The notes beneath the pieces were generated by a model. That model ran no database searches. It saw only the letters and a list, made by a program, of their open reading frames with translations, and was not told the origin of the DNA. This document shows positions 45,741-55,856 of a stretch of DNA of 64,000 nt, in pieces. Location: contig NZ_MRUL01000008.1 in assembly GCF_002006995.1 (NCBI RefSeq), positions 1 to 64,000 on the forward strand, written 5' to 3'. The position numbers were made by a program, and so were the translations under genes. Position 1 is the first letter of the stretch. Every line of letters starts with the position of its first letter. Origin of the DNA: Izhakiella australiensis (GTDB lineage Bacteria > Pseudomonadota > Gammaproteobacteria > Enterobacterales > Enterobacteriaceae).

Positions 45741-45875
45741 AACCGGGTAAACCGGCAATAATGTCAGAACTTTTCCCACTTTCATAACTCAGAGCATCAC
45801 CCATGTTGCGTGACCGCCTGCTGTGCCAAACTCAGCGGTTACCGTGAATGATAATTCTCTTCAAGGAGGACTGAA

Positions 45876-46598
45876 GTGAAAATGAAAGCCCTGGCATGTG
45901 CCACTCTTCTGGGTTTGAGCATCATGCCTGCTATCAGCCAGGCAGGCGAGTTGCCTAATGGACCCCACGTAATTACCTCCGGCCATGCGAGCGTTGATGC
46001 CACTCCGGATATCGCGACGCTGACGATTGAAGTCAGCGTATCGGCAAAAGAGGCGGCGGAGGCTAAGAAGCAGGCCGATTCCCGCGTGCAGCAATATTTT
46101 GATTTTCTTAAGCAGCAGGGCATCGAAAAGAAAGATATCGATGCTGCAAACCTGCGCACTCAGCCGGAATATGATTATCTGAAAGATGGCAAATCACAGC
46201 TGAAAGGCTATCGGGCGGTGCGTCAGGTTCAGGTAACCCTGCGCAAGCTGGATAAGCTCAATGACCTGCTGGATGGGGCGCTGAAATCCGGTCTGAATGA
46301 AATTCGCGCCGTCGATCTTGGCGTAGCCAACCCGCAGCAGTATCGCGATAAAGCCCGTGAAGAAGCCATCAAGAATGCGACTGAGCAGGCTGATGAGTTA
46401 GCCAAAGGTTTTCATGTCAAGCTGGGGCCGGTCTACAGCATTCGCTATCACGTAGCCAACTATCAGCCGGTTCCGATGACGCGCATGTTCAAAATGGCGG
46501 ATTCAGCGGCGGTAACCTCTGCGGCGCAAACCTATGAACAGCAGAGCATCCACTTCGACGATCAGGTTGATGTGGTGTTTGAACTGAATAATCAGTAA
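45876..46598 (+). CDS. yggE: Periplasmic SIMPL-domain protein YggE
   Basis: 240 aa. A signal peptide (MKMKALACATLLGLSIMPAISQA) is cut before GELPNGPHV. The SIMPL domain follows (SGHASVDATPDIATLTIEV, YDYLKDGKSQLKGYRA). E. coli YggE has been tied to oxidative stress tolerance; the mechanism is unknown. AAGGAGG precedes the start. It ends convergently with argP, sharing a terminator. (Signal peptide quoted without its last residues would be MKMKALACATLLGLSIM.). Confidence 0.93.
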   Translation: MKMKALACATLLGLSIMPAISQAGELPNGPHVITSGHASVDATPDIATLTIEVSVSAKEAAEAKKQADSRVQQYFDFLKQQGIEKKDIDAANLRTQPEYDYLKDGKSQLKGYRAVRQVQVTLRKLDKLNDLLDGALKSGLNEIRAVDLGVANPQQYRDKAREEAIKNATEQADELAKGFHVKLGPVYSIRYHVANYQPVPMTRMFKMADSAAVTSAAQTYEQQSIHFDDQVDVVFELNNQ

Positions 46599-46649
46599 TC
46601 AGGCAGAACGGCCAGCACAAATGTCTGGCCATCTCAGCCAGCAGAACCG

Positions 46650-46672
46650 GGCGCCTTCAGGCGCCTTTTTTT
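46650..46672 (+). terminator. yggE terminator at the convergent junction with argP
   Basis: GGCGCC-TTCA-GGCGCC (46650-46665) followed by seven T. It lies directly before the end of argP, so argP on the minus strand ends at its edge. Confidence 0.92.
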
Positions 46673-46674
46673 CG

Positions 46675-47577
46675 TCAGGCGGCATCCTGGCGCAGCAGGC
46701 GATGACCATGCTCAATCAGGGCATCTGTTACGCGGCGCATCAGGCGACTTTCCGGCGCGAAACGATGCCAGTAAAGCATTCGACGCTGGTAAAGCCCGGG
46801 CGTCAGGTCGATCAGTTCGCCGGACGCCAGCTCTTTCTCTATTTGCAGATGCGGGATCATGCAGCATGTCGTTCCCTGACGGGCCAGCTGCACAAACGCT
46901 TCGGATGAATTAACGATGTGGCAGGGAACGCTGCCAGGCGACAAATCAAAATTCTGCTGCAAAAAAGCCTGATGCATGTCGTCAAGATGATCGAAGGCGA
47001 CCACCGGCGCTTTCAGCAGCGCCGAGCGGGTGACGCCATTAGGAAAGTAGCGGGCGGCAAATTCCGGCGAGCTGACGAACAGGTAATCCAGTGCACCGAG
47101 CTGGCTGACCAGGCAGCTCGGTAGCGGCTGAGGCTGGATACTGACCGCGCCAACCACCTCGCCCCGACGCAGGCGTTCCTGCGTGCGGCTCTCATCTTCA
47201 ACTTGCAGGTTCAGCCTGACGGGCGAATCGCTCAGCACATTTTTTAGCGCCGGCAGCAGCCAGGTCGCCAGGCTGTCAGCGTTAACCGCCAGCGACAGCA
47301 GCAGCGGCGTAGTGCCGCTGCCATTTTCATTTCCCAGCCACTCTTCTTCCAGCAGCTCTACCTGATGCAGTAATGCCAGCAGCTTCTGCCCCTGCTCGGT
47401 TGGGCGCGGGGGAATGGTACGAACCAGCAGGGGCTGACCAAACATGTTTTCCAGCTGCTTAATGCGCTGCGACACGGCTGACTGCGTGATGCACAACTTT
47501 TGCGCCGCGCGTTCAAATCCTCGTTCACGAATAACAGCATCCAGCGCCTGAAGCGTTCGATAATCCGGGCGTTTCAT
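46675..47577 (-). CDS. argP: LysR-type regulator ArgP (IciA)
   Basis: 300 aa. N-terminal winged helix-turn-helix ([20 protein letters not shown] ... [14 protein letters not shown]) and a LysR effector domain. ArgP activates argO in response to arginine and is turned into a locked repressor complex by lysine; it also acts at dapB, gdhA and others. Position between yggE and rpiA, divergent from rpiA, as in E. coli. The 209-bp intergenic stretch (47578-47786) holds both promoters. Confidence 0.95.
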   Translation of the reverse strand: MKRPDYRTLQALDAVIRERGFERAAQKLCITQSAVSQRIKQLENMFGQPLLVRTIPPRPTEQGQKLLALLHQVELLEEEWLGNENGSGTTPLLLSLAVNADSLATWLLPALKNVLSDSPVRLNLQVEDESRTQERLRRGEVVGAVSIQPQPLPSCLVSQLGALDYLFVSSPEFAARYFPNGVTRSALLKAPVVAFDHLDDMHQAFLQQNFDLSPGSVPCHIVNSSEAFVQLARQGTTCCMIPHLQIEKELASGELIDLTPGLYQRRMLYWHRFAPESRLMRRVTDALIEHGHRLLRQDAA

Positions 47578-47786
47578 GGGGTTGTGGGGTCTCCTTCAGG
47601 TGGGATCTGGCAAAACGATTTATCACTATGCCATAGTTTTTTATTTTTCATGAAAAAAGGTCTGTTTATTTCTTATTGAACTGAAGAGGAGAAGGGAATA
47701 CGCATTTATCGTTATCAGTCAGGTAATTTATTGCCAGCTTCTTTATACTGAGGCCACTTTTATCGGGCTGCATGGGTTAAATTATG

Positions 47787-48446
47787 ATGACGCAGGATGA
47801 ACTGAAAAAAGCCGTCGGCTGGGCGGCGCTGGATTATATTACTCCCGGTACCATCGTTGGCGTTGGCACCGGCAGCACGGCCGCGCATTTTATTGATGCG
47901 CTGGGATCGATAAAACATCAAATTGAGGGGGCGGTTTCCAGCTCCGACGCTTCGACGGCGAAGCTTAAAAGCCTGGGTATTCCGGTATTCGATCTTAATA
48001 ACGTCGATCGACTGGCGGTTTATGTTGATGGCGCTGATGAAATTAACCCCCAAATGCAAATGATTAAAGGGGGCGGTGCGGCATTGACCCGCGAAAAGAT
48101 CGTCGCCGCCGTTGCCGATAAATTTATTTGTATTGCCGACGCGTCGAAACAGGTGCCGGTGCTGGGCAAATTTCCGCTGCCGGTTGAAGTTATTCCTATG
48201 GCGCGCTCTTATGTCGCGCGGGAGCTGGTTAAGCTGGGGGGGCTACCTGAATATCGTCAAAGTGTGGTGACGGATAACGGCAACGTTATTCTGGACGTGC
48301 ATAATCTGAGCATTGTCGATCCCTACGCGCTGGAAAGGGCGATTAACGCGCTGCCCGGCGTAGTTACCGTCGGGCTGTTCGCCGCGCGCGCCGCCGATGT
48401 GGCGCTGATTGGCGGTCCGGATGGGGTAAGAACCATCAGCAAATGA
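47787..48446 (+). CDS. rpiA: Ribose-5-phosphate isomerase A
   Basis: 219 aa, the E. coli length. Interconverts ribose 5-phosphate and ribulose 5-phosphate. [29 protein letters not shown], the active-site VDGADEINP and [12 protein letters not shown] are all seen. Two adjacent ATGs exist (47784 and 47787); family starts favour the second ([11 protein letters not shown]). Its own terminator follows. Confidence 0.96.
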   Translation: MTQDELKKAVGWAALDYITPGTIVGVGTGSTAAHFIDALGSIKHQIEGAVSSSDASTAKLKSLGIPVFDLNNVDRLAVYVDGADEINPQMQMIKGGGAALTREKIVAAVADKFICIADASKQVPVLGKFPLPVEVIPMARSYVARELVKLGGLPEYRQSVVTDNGNVILDVHNLSIVDPYALERAINALPGVVTVGLFAARAADVALIGGPDGVRTISK

Positions 48447-48458
48447 TCTGGCCGGCTG

Positions 48459-48505
48459 CGGGTGAAGCCGTCGCATTTCTGCGAGGGTTTCACCCGGCGC
48501 TTTTT
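48459..48505 (+). terminator. rpiA terminator
   Basis: CGGGTGAA (48459-48466) pairs with TTCACCCG (48489-48496), with a smaller CGC/GCG stem inside, then CGC and TTTTT. The following 290 bp up to serA hold its promoter region, and no gene is seen. Confidence 0.8.
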
Positions 48506-48792
48506 ATAGTAAAAAAGATATTTTATTTATCAGACACATTTTGGTGACTTATATCACAAAATGGCCATTTCCAGTCGATTGTTTCTGCCAACGGTCATGA
48601 AATTGCCATTATCTGTCGTTACCCGCCTTACTGCGGGCGCAGTATGCTAGTCGTCAGGCAGGGGGCCGTATTGCTGACGGCGAAAATTTTGTTATTTTGA
48701 CAGAAGACAGTCTTATTACTGCGGTGACTCAACTTAGCAAACGCGGAGTAAGGCCAGTATTCATTTTTGCAGTCAGCTTATAGGGTCGGGAA

Positions 48793-50031
48793 ATGGCAAA
48801 AGTATCACTGGAAAAAGACAAAATTAAATTTCTGCTGGTGGAAGGCGTTCATCAGAGCGCGCTGGAAAGCTTGCGCGCCGCCGGATACAGCAACATCGAA
48901 TTTCATAAAGGCGCCCTCGACAGCGAGGCGCTGAAAGTGGCGGCACGCGATGCGCACTTTATTGGTATCCGTTCCCGCACGCAGCTGAGCGAAGAGATTT
49001 TTGCCGCTGCGGAAAAACTGGTCGCTGTCGGCTGCTTCTGTATCGGAACCAATCAGGTCGATCTTGGCGCCGCCGCTAAGCGCGGTATTCCGGTGTTCAA
49101 TGCGCCTTTTTCTAATACCCGCTCGGTCGCTGAGCTGGTGATTGGCGAGCTGCTGTTAATGTTGCGTGGCATCCCCGAAGCGAACGCCAAGGCGCACCGC
49201 GGTATCTGGAATAAGCTGGCGGTGGGTTCGTATGAAGCGCGCGGTAAAAAGCTTGGCATCATCGGCTATGGTCACATCGGTATGCAGCTGGGCGTGCTGG
49301 CAGAATCGCTGGGGATGCATGTCTTCTTCTATGACATCGAAAACAAGCTTCCTTTGGGCAATGCTACTCAGGTTCAGCATCTGTCCGATTTATTGAATAT
49401 GAGCGATGTGGTTAGCCTGCACGTACCGGAAACGCCGTCAACGCAAAATATGATTGGCGCGAATGAGCTGGCGATGATTAAACCCGGCGCGCTGCTGATT
49501 AACGCCTCGCGCGGCACGGTGGTCGATATTCCCGCACTCTGTCAGGCACTGACGAATAAGCATCTTTCAGGCGCGGCGATTGACGTATTTCCTGTGGAAC
49601 CCGCCACCAATAACGATCCGTTCAATTCGCCGCTGTGCGAGTTCGATAATGTGCTGCTGACGCCACATATCGGCGGTTCTACTCAGGAAGCGCAGGAAAA
49701 CATTGGTTTTGAGGTTGCCGGTAAGCTGTCGAAATACTCTGATAATGGTTCAACGCTCTCTGCGGTCAATTTTCCTGAAGTTTCTTTGCCGATGCACGGC
49801 GAGTCAGTCAGTCGCCTGCTGCATATCCATGAAAACCGTCCCGGCGTGCTGACAGCAATCAACCAGATTTTCGCCGAGCAGGGTATTAATATCGCCGCCC
49901 AGTACCTGCAGACCAGCCCGCTGATGGGTTACGTCGTTATCGATATTGATGCGGAAGAGGAACTGGCGGAAAAAGCGATACAGCTGATGAAAGCTATCCC
50001 TGGCACCATCAGAGCCCGCCTGCTTTATTAA
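48793..50031 (+). CDS. serA: D-3-phosphoglycerate dehydrogenase
   Basis: 412 aa (E. coli 410). First step of serine synthesis, feedback-inhibited by serine. NAD-binding LGIIGYGHIGMQLG, the catalytic Arg/Glu/His set in GTVVDIPAL and LLTPHIGGSTQEAQE, and a C-terminal ACT domain (HENRPGVLTAINQIFAEQG) for serine binding. Serine made here feeds the gcvTHP glycine/one-carbon genes in this window. It has two extra residues near 338 (GESVSR for GGRR) before the ACT domain. Confidence 0.97.
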   Translation: MAKVSLEKDKIKFLLVEGVHQSALESLRAAGYSNIEFHKGALDSEALKVAARDAHFIGIRSRTQLSEEIFAAAEKLVAVGCFCIGTNQVDLGAAAKRGIPVFNAPFSNTRSVAELVIGELLLMLRGIPEANAKAHRGIWNKLAVGSYEARGKKLGIIGYGHIGMQLGVLAESLGMHVFFYDIENKLPLGNATQVQHLSDLLNMSDVVSLHVPETPSTQNMIGANELAMIKPGALLINASRGTVVDIPALCQALTNKHLSGAAIDVFPVEPATNNDPFNSPLCEFDNVLLTPHIGGSTQEAQENIGFEVAGKLSKYSDNGSTLSAVNFPEVSLPMHGESVSRLLHIHENRPGVLTAINQIFAEQGINIAAQYLQTSPLMGYVVIDIDAEEELAEKAIQLMKAIPGTIRARLLY

Positions 50032-50037
50032 GTCAAA

Positions 50038-50073
50038 ACGGCCAGGCCGGATCCACCGGTCTGGCCGTCATTT
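50038..50073. terminator. Bidirectional terminator between serA and ygfA
   Basis: ACGGCCAGGCCGG (50038-50050) pairs with CCGGTCTGGCCGT (50056-50068) with one G-T pair; flanking AAAA and TTT serve each direction. The right arm touches the ygfA stop. Confidence 0.8.
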
Positions 50074-50676
50074 AACCTTGCCTGCCAGTTCCCATTGCCA
50101 TAATTTCGCCGGCGTAATCACCGCTGGCAGCGGAATATCCCAGCTGGCGCTGGGCAGCCGTTCCACGTGCTGACAATCGTGCGCGAGGCCTAGCGGATAG
50201 AATCCGTGCTGGCGCCAGTTCTGCAGCGTCCTGTCATAAAAGCCGCCCCCCATGCCGAGACGCTGTCCAAGGCTGTCGAAGGCCACCAGCGGAACAAATA
50301 ACACGTCCAGCTTATTCAGCGGCAGCAGACAGCGCACGTCCAGCGGCGGTTCGGGGATGCGCAGGCGGTTTAAATGCAGAGGGGTTGCGGTATCGTAATG
50401 CAAAAATAGCAGCTGTCCGGCAGAGAAGGGGTGAAGGACCGGCAGATAAACCTGCTTTTTTTCGTGCCACAGGCGGGCAATCAGCGGACGAGTATTAAGC
50501 TCGCCGTCCATTGAAAGAAAAATCGCCACGTTTCTCGCCTGCTGTACTTGCGGCAGCGCCATGGCATGTTCCGCCGCCAGCTCAGCGGCTTGCTGCTGCT
50601 GATCGTCGCGCAGCGTGCGGCGCAGATGACGCATATGAGTACGAATATCCTGGCGGTCGCGCAGAGAAACTGACAT
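50068..50676 (-). CDS. ygfA: 5-formyltetrahydrofolate cyclo-ligase family protein
   Basis: 202 aa, about 20 longer at the N-terminus than E. coli YgfA (Fau). Converts 5-formyl-THF to 5,10-methenyl-THF with ATP. VAIFLSMDGELNTRPLI, KQVYLPVLHPF and the phosphate loop LGMGGGFYDRTL are present. ATG 50676 has AGGAGAT 6 bp upstream; the frame runs on through 6S RNA to 50871 but is not a likely start. It follows ssrS in one transcript, as in E. coli, where the pair is linked to stationary phase. Confidence 0.94.
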   Translation of the reverse strand: MSVSLRDRQDIRTHMRHLRRTLRDDQQQQAAELAAEHAMALPQVQQARNVAIFLSMDGELNTRPLIARLWHEKKQVYLPVLHPFSAGQLLFLHYDTATPLHLNRLRIPEPPLDVRCLLPLNKLDVLFVPLVAFDSLGQRLGMGGGFYDRTLQNWRQHGFYPLGLAHDCQHVERLPSASWDIPLPAVITPAKLWQWELAGKVK

Positions 50677-50766
50677 GCCGATCTCCTGTTCAGCGTTGAT
50701 GCTGTTCAGAATACGATCGGATAAGGCTTCAGGACAACTTAAATGGGGTACCCGACAAGGGTAAGG

Positions 50767-50951
50767 GGGATCTCCGAGATGCCGCCGCAGGCTGTAACCC
50801 TTGAACCCTTGGTTCAAGGTGAATGCGTCGTCGCGGCTATCAGGCTTCCCGGACGAACCGGGCATGCGCACAAACCGCGGAGCGCCGCATTCTGTGCTTT
50901 TGAAATATCGGCTCAGGGGACTGGCCCGCTTGCAAACATCTCAGAGAAAGT
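50767..50951 (-). ncRNA. ssrS: 6S RNA
   Basis: About 185 nt, read leftwards. Its 5' part (TTTCTCTGAGATGTT, GCAAGCGGGCCAGTCCCCTG, AGCCGATATTTC) and 3' part (CATTCACCTTGAACCAAGGG, TTCAAGGGTTACAGCCTGCG, GCGGCATCTCGGAGAT) match E. coli 6S RNA nearly base for base, while the middle stem differs (CCCGGTTCGTCCGGG). The ends pair to form the closing stem and the central bubble mimics an open promoter. 6S RNA sequesters sigma70 RNA polymerase in stationary phase. It lies between zapA and ygfA, as in E. coli. End positions are accurate to a few bases. Confidence 0.95.
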
Positions 50952-50990
50952 TGACAACACTGTCAGTGTATCACAATGGACAATGTCGTG

Positions 50991-51320
50991 TTATTCGAAC
51001 TTCGCACCCTGGCGATTTGTAATGTGACCTTGCTCAACTAACGCCTGCTCGATGGTCTGTTGCAGCATACGAATGCGCTGCTCCATGTTAGCGGCGTAGT
51101 CACGCGTTTTACCTTTTTCCTGCGCCAGTTCGTAGCAGAGGTTCAGCGCGGCAATAAACACCAGTTGCTCGGTATTTGTGACTCTAGTGCGAACTTTTAA
51201 ATCTTGCAACCGCTGATTAAGATCTTCCGCCGCTGCGTTTAACGCATCCTGCTGTTCAGGCGGACAATTTACTCTTAAAGAACGGCCAAAAACCTGTATA
51301 TCTACTGGTTGTGCAGACAT
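50991..51320 (-). CDS. zapA: Cell division protein ZapA
   Basis: 109 aa, the E. coli length. N-terminal [21 protein letters not shown] and a C-terminal coiled coil (about 50-100). ZapA bundles and stabilises FtsZ filaments at mid-cell and recruits ZapB. Divergent from ygfB. The 171-bp intergenic region (51321-51491) has no gene. Confidence 0.95.
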   Translation of the reverse strand: MSAQPVDIQVFGRSLRVNCPPEQQDALNAAAEDLNQRLQDLKVRTRVTNTEQLVFIAALNLCYELAQEKGKTRDYAANMEQRIRMLQQTIEQALVEQGHITNRQGAKFE

Positions 51321-51491
51321 GCCACCTTCCTGACTGATTTACTGCGCCCGCTACGCCCTTTCCACTCAATGGGTTGCGAGGGACGCCACTATATATATCC
51401 CCGGGGGAAGAAACAACCCCCTTTCTGGAATCCGTAAGCCACCTGGTGGTAGCATAACACGAACTCCAACCGTCAACGATGATGATTACCT

Positions 51492-52070
51492 ATGTCTCTT
51501 TCCAATATGGTCCCAGGCTATGCCGCTCTCGCTTCCGCTCTCAGCCAGCAGGGGGTCGGCATGACGCCTGCGGAAATGCACGGATTAATCAGCGGCATTG
51601 TATGCGGTGGTAACCGTGATAATAGCTGGCAGGCACTGATTTACGATCTGACTAACGAAGGCAATGCTTTTTCACAGTCGCTGAAACAGCCTGTTGAACA
51701 GCTTCATCGTACGATTACCGCCACGCTGGAAGATGACAGCTTTGAGTTTCAGCTGCTGCTACCGGACGATGAAATTGTTACAGTATTTGATCGAGCCGAT
51801 GCGCTGGCAGGCTGGGTAAATCACTTTTTACTGGGCCTCGGGGTCACGCAGCCTAAACTGGATAAGGTAACCGGTGAAACCGGCGAAGCTATTGACGATC
51901 TGCGTACCATTGCTCAGCTCGGATATGACGAAGATGAAGACCAGCAAGAGCTGGAGGAGTCGTTGGAAGAGGTGATCGAATACGTACGGGTCGCCGCCTT
52001 GCTTTGCCATGAAACCTTTTGCCGCCCGCAGCCAACGGCGGTGGAAATGAAAAAGCCCACCCTGCACTGA
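51492..52070 (+). CDS. ygfB: UPF0149 family protein YgfB
   Basis: 192 aa helical protein of the YgfB/YecA group without the SEC-C tail. [33 protein letters not shown] and the acidic [24 protein letters not shown] define it. The function in Enterobacterales is unknown; in Pseudomonas a homologue affects beta-lactamase regulation. Position before pepP is conserved. Confidence 0.93.
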   Translation: MSLSNMVPGYAALASALSQQGVGMTPAEMHGLISGIVCGGNRDNSWQALIYDLTNEGNAFSQSLKQPVEQLHRTITATLEDDSFEFQLLLPDDEIVTVFDRADALAGWVNHFLLGLGVTQPKLDKVTGETGEAIDDLRTIAQLGYDEDEDQQELEESLEEVIEYVRVAALLCHETFCRPQPTAVEMKKPTLH

Positions 52071-52110
52071 ATAGCGTGTCAGCGTTTCAGGGATTGATTC
52101 AGGAGTAGTG

Positions 52111-53424
52111 ATGATTCAACCACAAGAATTTGTTCGCCGTCGTCAGCAGCTGGTCGACCAAATGGCACCGGCCAGCGCGGCACTATTTTTTGCCGCGCCG
52201 GAAGCCACCCGTAATGCTGACAGTGAGTACCCGTTTCGCCAGAACAGCGACTTCTGGTATCTGACCGGATTTAACGAGCCGGAAGCGCTGCTGGTGATTA
52301 TTAAGAGCGCTGAAAATCACAGCCATACGGTGTTGTTTAACCGTCTGCGGGATTTAACCGCTGAAATCTGGTTTGGCCGTCGTCTCGGTCAGGATGCGGC
52401 GCCGCAGCGCCTGAATCTCGACCGGGCGCTGGCGTGGGATGAGCTGGAACAGCAGCTGCCGCAGCTATTGAACGGCCTGGACGTGGTTTATCACGCTCAG
52501 GGACTGTATGGCTTCGCTGACAGCGCGGTATTCGCTGCTATTGAACGCCTGCGCAACGGCAGCCGGCAAAACCTTTCGGCGCCGGCGACCTTGACGGACT
52601 GGCGCCCGATAGTTCACGAGATGCGGCTGTTCAAATCGCCGGGCGAGCTGGCGGTTTTACGTGAAGCCGGACGCATCAGCGCGCTGGCCCACACCCGCGC
52701 GATGCAGCAATGCCGCCCGGGAAACTTCGAGTATCAGCTTGAAGGCGAGATTCTGCACGAGTTTACTCGCCACGGGGCGCGCTTCCCCTCGTATAACACC
52801 ATCGTTGGTGCCGGAGAAAACGGCTGTATCCTGCATTACACGGAAAATGAAAGCCGGATGCAGGATGGCCAGCTGGTGTTAATTGATGCCGGTTGTGAAC
52901 TCTACGGCTATGCCGGCGACATTACGCGGACCTTTCCGGTTAACGGCAAATTCAGCGCGCCGCAGCGTGAGATTTATGACATCGTGCTGGCCTCACTCGA
53001 CAAAGCGCTGACGCTGTTTGCTCCGGGAACCAGCATTCGCCGCGTTAATCAGGAAGTGGTACGCATTATGGTTACCGGCCTGGTGGCGCTCGGTATTTTG
53101 CAAGGAGAGGTTGATACGCTGATCGCTGAACAGGCCCATCGTCAATTCTTTATGCACGGCCTGTCGCATTGGCTGGGGCTTGACGTTCACGATGTCGGTC
53201 ATTATGGCGTCGATCGCGATCGACCGCTGGAGCCCGGAATGGTGCTCACCGTCGAACCGGGACTGTATATCGCGCCGGATGCGGAGGTGCCAGAACGCTA
53301 TCGCGGCATCGGTATTCGCATTGAGGATGACATCGTGATTACCGCTAATGGTAATGAAAATTTGACGGATTCGGTGGTTAAAAAAGCGGAAGAGATCGAG
53401 GCGCTAATGGCGGCGGCACAATAA
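52111..53424 (+). CDS. pepP: Xaa-Pro aminopeptidase
   Basis: 437 aa (E. coli 441). M24 pita-bread metallopeptidase that removes N-terminal residues before proline. Metal ligands are visible: the Asp pair in VLIDAGCELYGYAGDITRTF (core DAGCELYGYAGD), His in HGLSHWLGLDVHDVG, Glu in TVEPGLYI and IRIEDDIVI. ATG 52111 with GGAG upstream is preferred to the GTG one codon earlier. The stop is 1 bp from the ubiH start, so pepP-ubiH-ubiI form one operon. Confidence 0.96.
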   Translation: MIQPQEFVRRRQQLVDQMAPASAALFFAAPEATRNADSEYPFRQNSDFWYLTGFNEPEALLVIIKSAENHSHTVLFNRLRDLTAEIWFGRRLGQDAAPQRLNLDRALAWDELEQQLPQLLNGLDVVYHAQGLYGFADSAVFAAIERLRNGSRQNLSAPATLTDWRPIVHEMRLFKSPGELAVLREAGRISALAHTRAMQQCRPGNFEYQLEGEILHEFTRHGARFPSYNTIVGAGENGCILHYTENESRMQDGQLVLIDAGCELYGYAGDITRTFPVNGKFSAPQREIYDIVLASLDKALTLFAPGTSIRRVNQEVVRIMVTGLVALGILQGEVDTLIAEQAHRQFFMHGLSHWLGLDVHDVGHYGVDRDRPLEPGMVLTVEPGLYIAPDAEVPERYRGIGIRIEDDIVITANGNENLTDSVVKKAEEIEALMAAAQ

Positions 53425-53425
53425 T

Positions 53426-54604
53426 ATGCGGGTAATAATCGCCGGAGGCGGTATGACCGGCGCCACGCTGGCGCTGGCGCTTTCTCATCTTTCGCAGGGA
53501 AGGCTGCCCGTTACGCTTATTGAAGCCAGTGAGCCGGACTCGCAGCGCCATCCAGGCTACGATGGCCGCGCTATTGCGCTGGCGGAAGGAACCTGCCAGC
53601 AATTGATGGCGCTGAATATCTGGTCGCATCTGCAGACGGCGGCAACCGCTATCCGTGAAGTGCAGGTCAGCGATCGCGGCCATGCCGGTTTCGTGACGCT
53701 CGACGCGCAGGAGTATGCTATCAGCGCATTGGGGCAGGTCGTGGAACTGCACGACGTCGGGCAGCGGCTGTTTGGCCTGTTGCGCCGTGCGCCAGGCGTA
53801 TCACTGCTTTGCCCGGATCGCGTCGCACAAGTTGAACGTGACGCCGGACAGGTAACGGTCACGCTGGACAGTGGTGCGGTTGTCAGCGGCTCGCTGTTGA
53901 TCGCGGCAGATGGAAGTCGTTCCGGCGTTGCGGAGGCCTGCGGCCTGAGCTGGCAGCAGGAACCTTACAATCAGGTGGCCGTTATTGCCAACGTTACCAG
54001 CTCCGAACCGCATCGCGGGCGGGCTTTTGAGCGCTTCACCGAATATGGACCGCTGGCGCTGCTACCCATGTCAGAAGGACGCAGTTCGCTGGTGTGGTGC
54101 CATCCGCTGTCCCACCGCGGGCAGGTGGATGCCTGGAGCGACGCCACCTTTTTACGCCGGTTGCAACAGGCCTTTGGCTGGCGACTGGGCGCCTTTACCG
54201 CCGTTGGTCAGCGCGCCAGTTATCCCCTGGCGTTACAGTGCGCTTCGCAGCGCATCGCGCATCGTCTGGCGTTGGTGGGCAACGCAGCGCAAACGCTGCA
54301 TCCGATCGCCGGGCAAGGTTTTAATCTCGGACTGCGTGACGTTATGTCGCTGGCGGAAACGCTCACCGTCGCCTGGCGAGCCGGTGAAGATCCCGGTGGC
54401 TATGCTGTGCTGCAGCGCTACCAGCAGCGGCGTCAGTCTGATGCTGATGCAACTATCAGTCTTACTGACGGACTGGTGCGTATTTTTGCCAATCATCATC
54501 TGCCGCTGGTGGCGGGCCGTAATCTTGGCCTGCTGGCGATGGATCATTTTCCCCTGCTACGTCGCCGGCTGGCCGATCGGACGCTGGGTTGGGTTTCGCG
54601 TTAA
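53426..54604 (+). CDS. ubiH: 2-octaprenyl-6-methoxyphenol hydroxylase
   Basis: 392 aa FAD monooxygenase of ubiquinone synthesis (C4 hydroxylation). GxGxxG-type start MRVIIAGGGMTGATLALAL (FAD), DGRAIAL, DG motif ADGSRSGVAEA, and GNAAQTLHPIAGQGFNLGLRD near residue 280 as the second FAD motif. It acts with UbiI and other Ubi proteins in a soluble complex. Between pepP (1 bp) and ubiI (9 bp), as in E. coli. (Second motif core: QTLHPIAGQGFNLG.). Confidence 0.95.
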   Translation: MRVIIAGGGMTGATLALALSHLSQGRLPVTLIEASEPDSQRHPGYDGRAIALAEGTCQQLMALNIWSHLQTAATAIREVQVSDRGHAGFVTLDAQEYAISALGQVVELHDVGQRLFGLLRRAPGVSLLCPDRVAQVERDAGQVTVTLDSGAVVSGSLLIAADGSRSGVAEACGLSWQQEPYNQVAVIANVTSSEPHRGRAFERFTEYGPLALLPMSEGRSSLVWCHPLSHRGQVDAWSDATFLRRLQQAFGWRLGAFTAVGQRASYPLALQCASQRIAHRLALVGNAAQTLHPIAGQGFNLGLRDVMSLAETLTVAWRAGEDPGGYAVLQRYQQRRQSDADATISLTDGLVRIFANHHLPLVAGRNLGLLAMDHFPLLRRRLADRTLGWVSR

Positions 54605-54613
54605 GGAGAGACT

Positions 54614-55813
54614 ATGCAATCTTATGATGTTGTCATCGCCGGCGGGGGTATGGTCGGGCTGGCGGTTGCCTGCGGTCTGCAGGGCTGCGGTCTTCAGGTT
54701 GCGGTTCTGGAGCGTGATGAGGCGCCTGCGCCGCTTACCGACCCGACTCCGCAGCTGCGCGTATCGGCAATTAATGCTGCCAGCGAGCGTTTGCTGCAGC
54801 ATCTGGGCGCCTGGGATGCCATCGCGCAGCGTGCGGCGCCTTACCATGGTATGGATGTCTGGGATAAAGACAGCTTCGGGCATATTGCTTTTGACGATGA
54901 CAACCAGGGGATCAGCCACCTCGGGCACATTATTGAAAACCAGGTTATCCACCATGCTCTGTGGCAGCGCGCCGACCAGCTGAGCGACGTGACCCTAATA
55001 GCGAACGCCAGCCTGCAGCAGGTGGCGTTTGGCGATAACGAAGCTTTTATTACCTTGCAGGATGGCAGCATGATGACTGCCCGTCTGATGGTTGCGGCCG
55101 ACGGCGCTCACTCCTGGCTGCGCGATAAGGCGGATATCCCGCTTTCATTCTGGGATTACGAGCATCATGCGTTGGTTGCTACCATCCGCACTGACGAGCC
55201 GCACCAGTCCGTTGCCCGTCAGGTGTTTCATGGTGAGGGTATTCTGGCGTTTCTGCCCCTCAGCGATGCGCATCTTTGTTCTATCGTCTGGTCATTGCCG
55301 CCGCAGGAGGCTGCCCGGCTGCAGGCGATGCCGGCGGCGCTGTTTAATCAGCAGCTAACGGTTACCCTGGATGCGCGTCTCGGCCTCTGTGCGCTGGAGA
55401 GTGAGCGTCAGGTTTTCCCGCTGATGGGACGTTTCGCCCGCAGCTTTGCCTGCCACCGGCTGGCATTAGTCGGCGATGCGGCTCATACCATCCATCCGCT
55501 GGCGGGGCAGGGGGTGAATCTTGGATTTATGGACGCCGCCGGGCTTATCGGCGAATTGCGCCGCTTACAGCGCGCTGGCAAGGATATCGGCCAGCATCTT
55601 TATCTGCGCCGCTATGAGCGCAGTCGCAAACATAGCGCGGCGCTAATGCTGGCAAGCATGCAGGGCTTTCGCGAGCTGTTTGCCGGCGAAAATCCGGCAA
55701 AGAAACTGCTGCGCGATATCGGCCTGACGCTGGCTGACAGGCTGCCGGGCGTAAAGCCGCAGTTAGTTAAACAGGCCATGGGATTGCACGATCTGCCTGA
55801 ATGGCTGCGCTAG
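54614..55813 (+). CDS. ubiI: 2-octaprenylphenol hydroxylase
   Basis: 399 aa FAD monooxygenase (formerly VisC) that performs the C5 hydroxylation in ubiquinone synthesis. N-terminal DVVIAGGGMVGLAVACGL, the DG motif VAADGAHSWLR and GDAAHTIHPLAGQGVNLG are present. Paralogue of UbiH encoded 9 bp upstream; a GGAG ribosome site lies in the gap. Last gene of pepP-ubiH-ubiI and followed by a terminator. Confidence 0.95.
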   Translation: MQSYDVVIAGGGMVGLAVACGLQGCGLQVAVLERDEAPAPLTDPTPQLRVSAINAASERLLQHLGAWDAIAQRAAPYHGMDVWDKDSFGHIAFDDDNQGISHLGHIIENQVIHHALWQRADQLSDVTLIANASLQQVAFGDNEAFITLQDGSMMTARLMVAADGAHSWLRDKADIPLSFWDYEHHALVATIRTDEPHQSVARQVFHGEGILAFLPLSDAHLCSIVWSLPPQEAARLQAMPAALFNQQLTVTLDARLGLCALESERQVFPLMGRFARSFACHRLALVGDAAHTIHPLAGQGVNLGFMDAAGLIGELRRLQRAGKDIGQHLYLRRYERSRKHSAALMLASMQGFRELFAGENPAKKLLRDIGLTLADRLPGVKPQLVKQAMGLHDLPEWLR

Positions 55814-55833
55814 GTGCAGAACGCTTACCTCAG

Positions 55834-55856
55834 GGCCTGCAATGCAGGCCTTTTTT
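55834..55856 (+). terminator. ubiI operon terminator
   Basis: GGCCTGC-AAT-GCAGGCC (55834-55850) followed by TTTTTT, 21 bp after the stop. Confidence 0.93.

Noticed and set aside
50677..50871. Extended N-terminus of ygfA through the ssrS region
   Set aside because: It would translate 6S RNA sequence; the internal ATG has a good ribosome site and matches the family.
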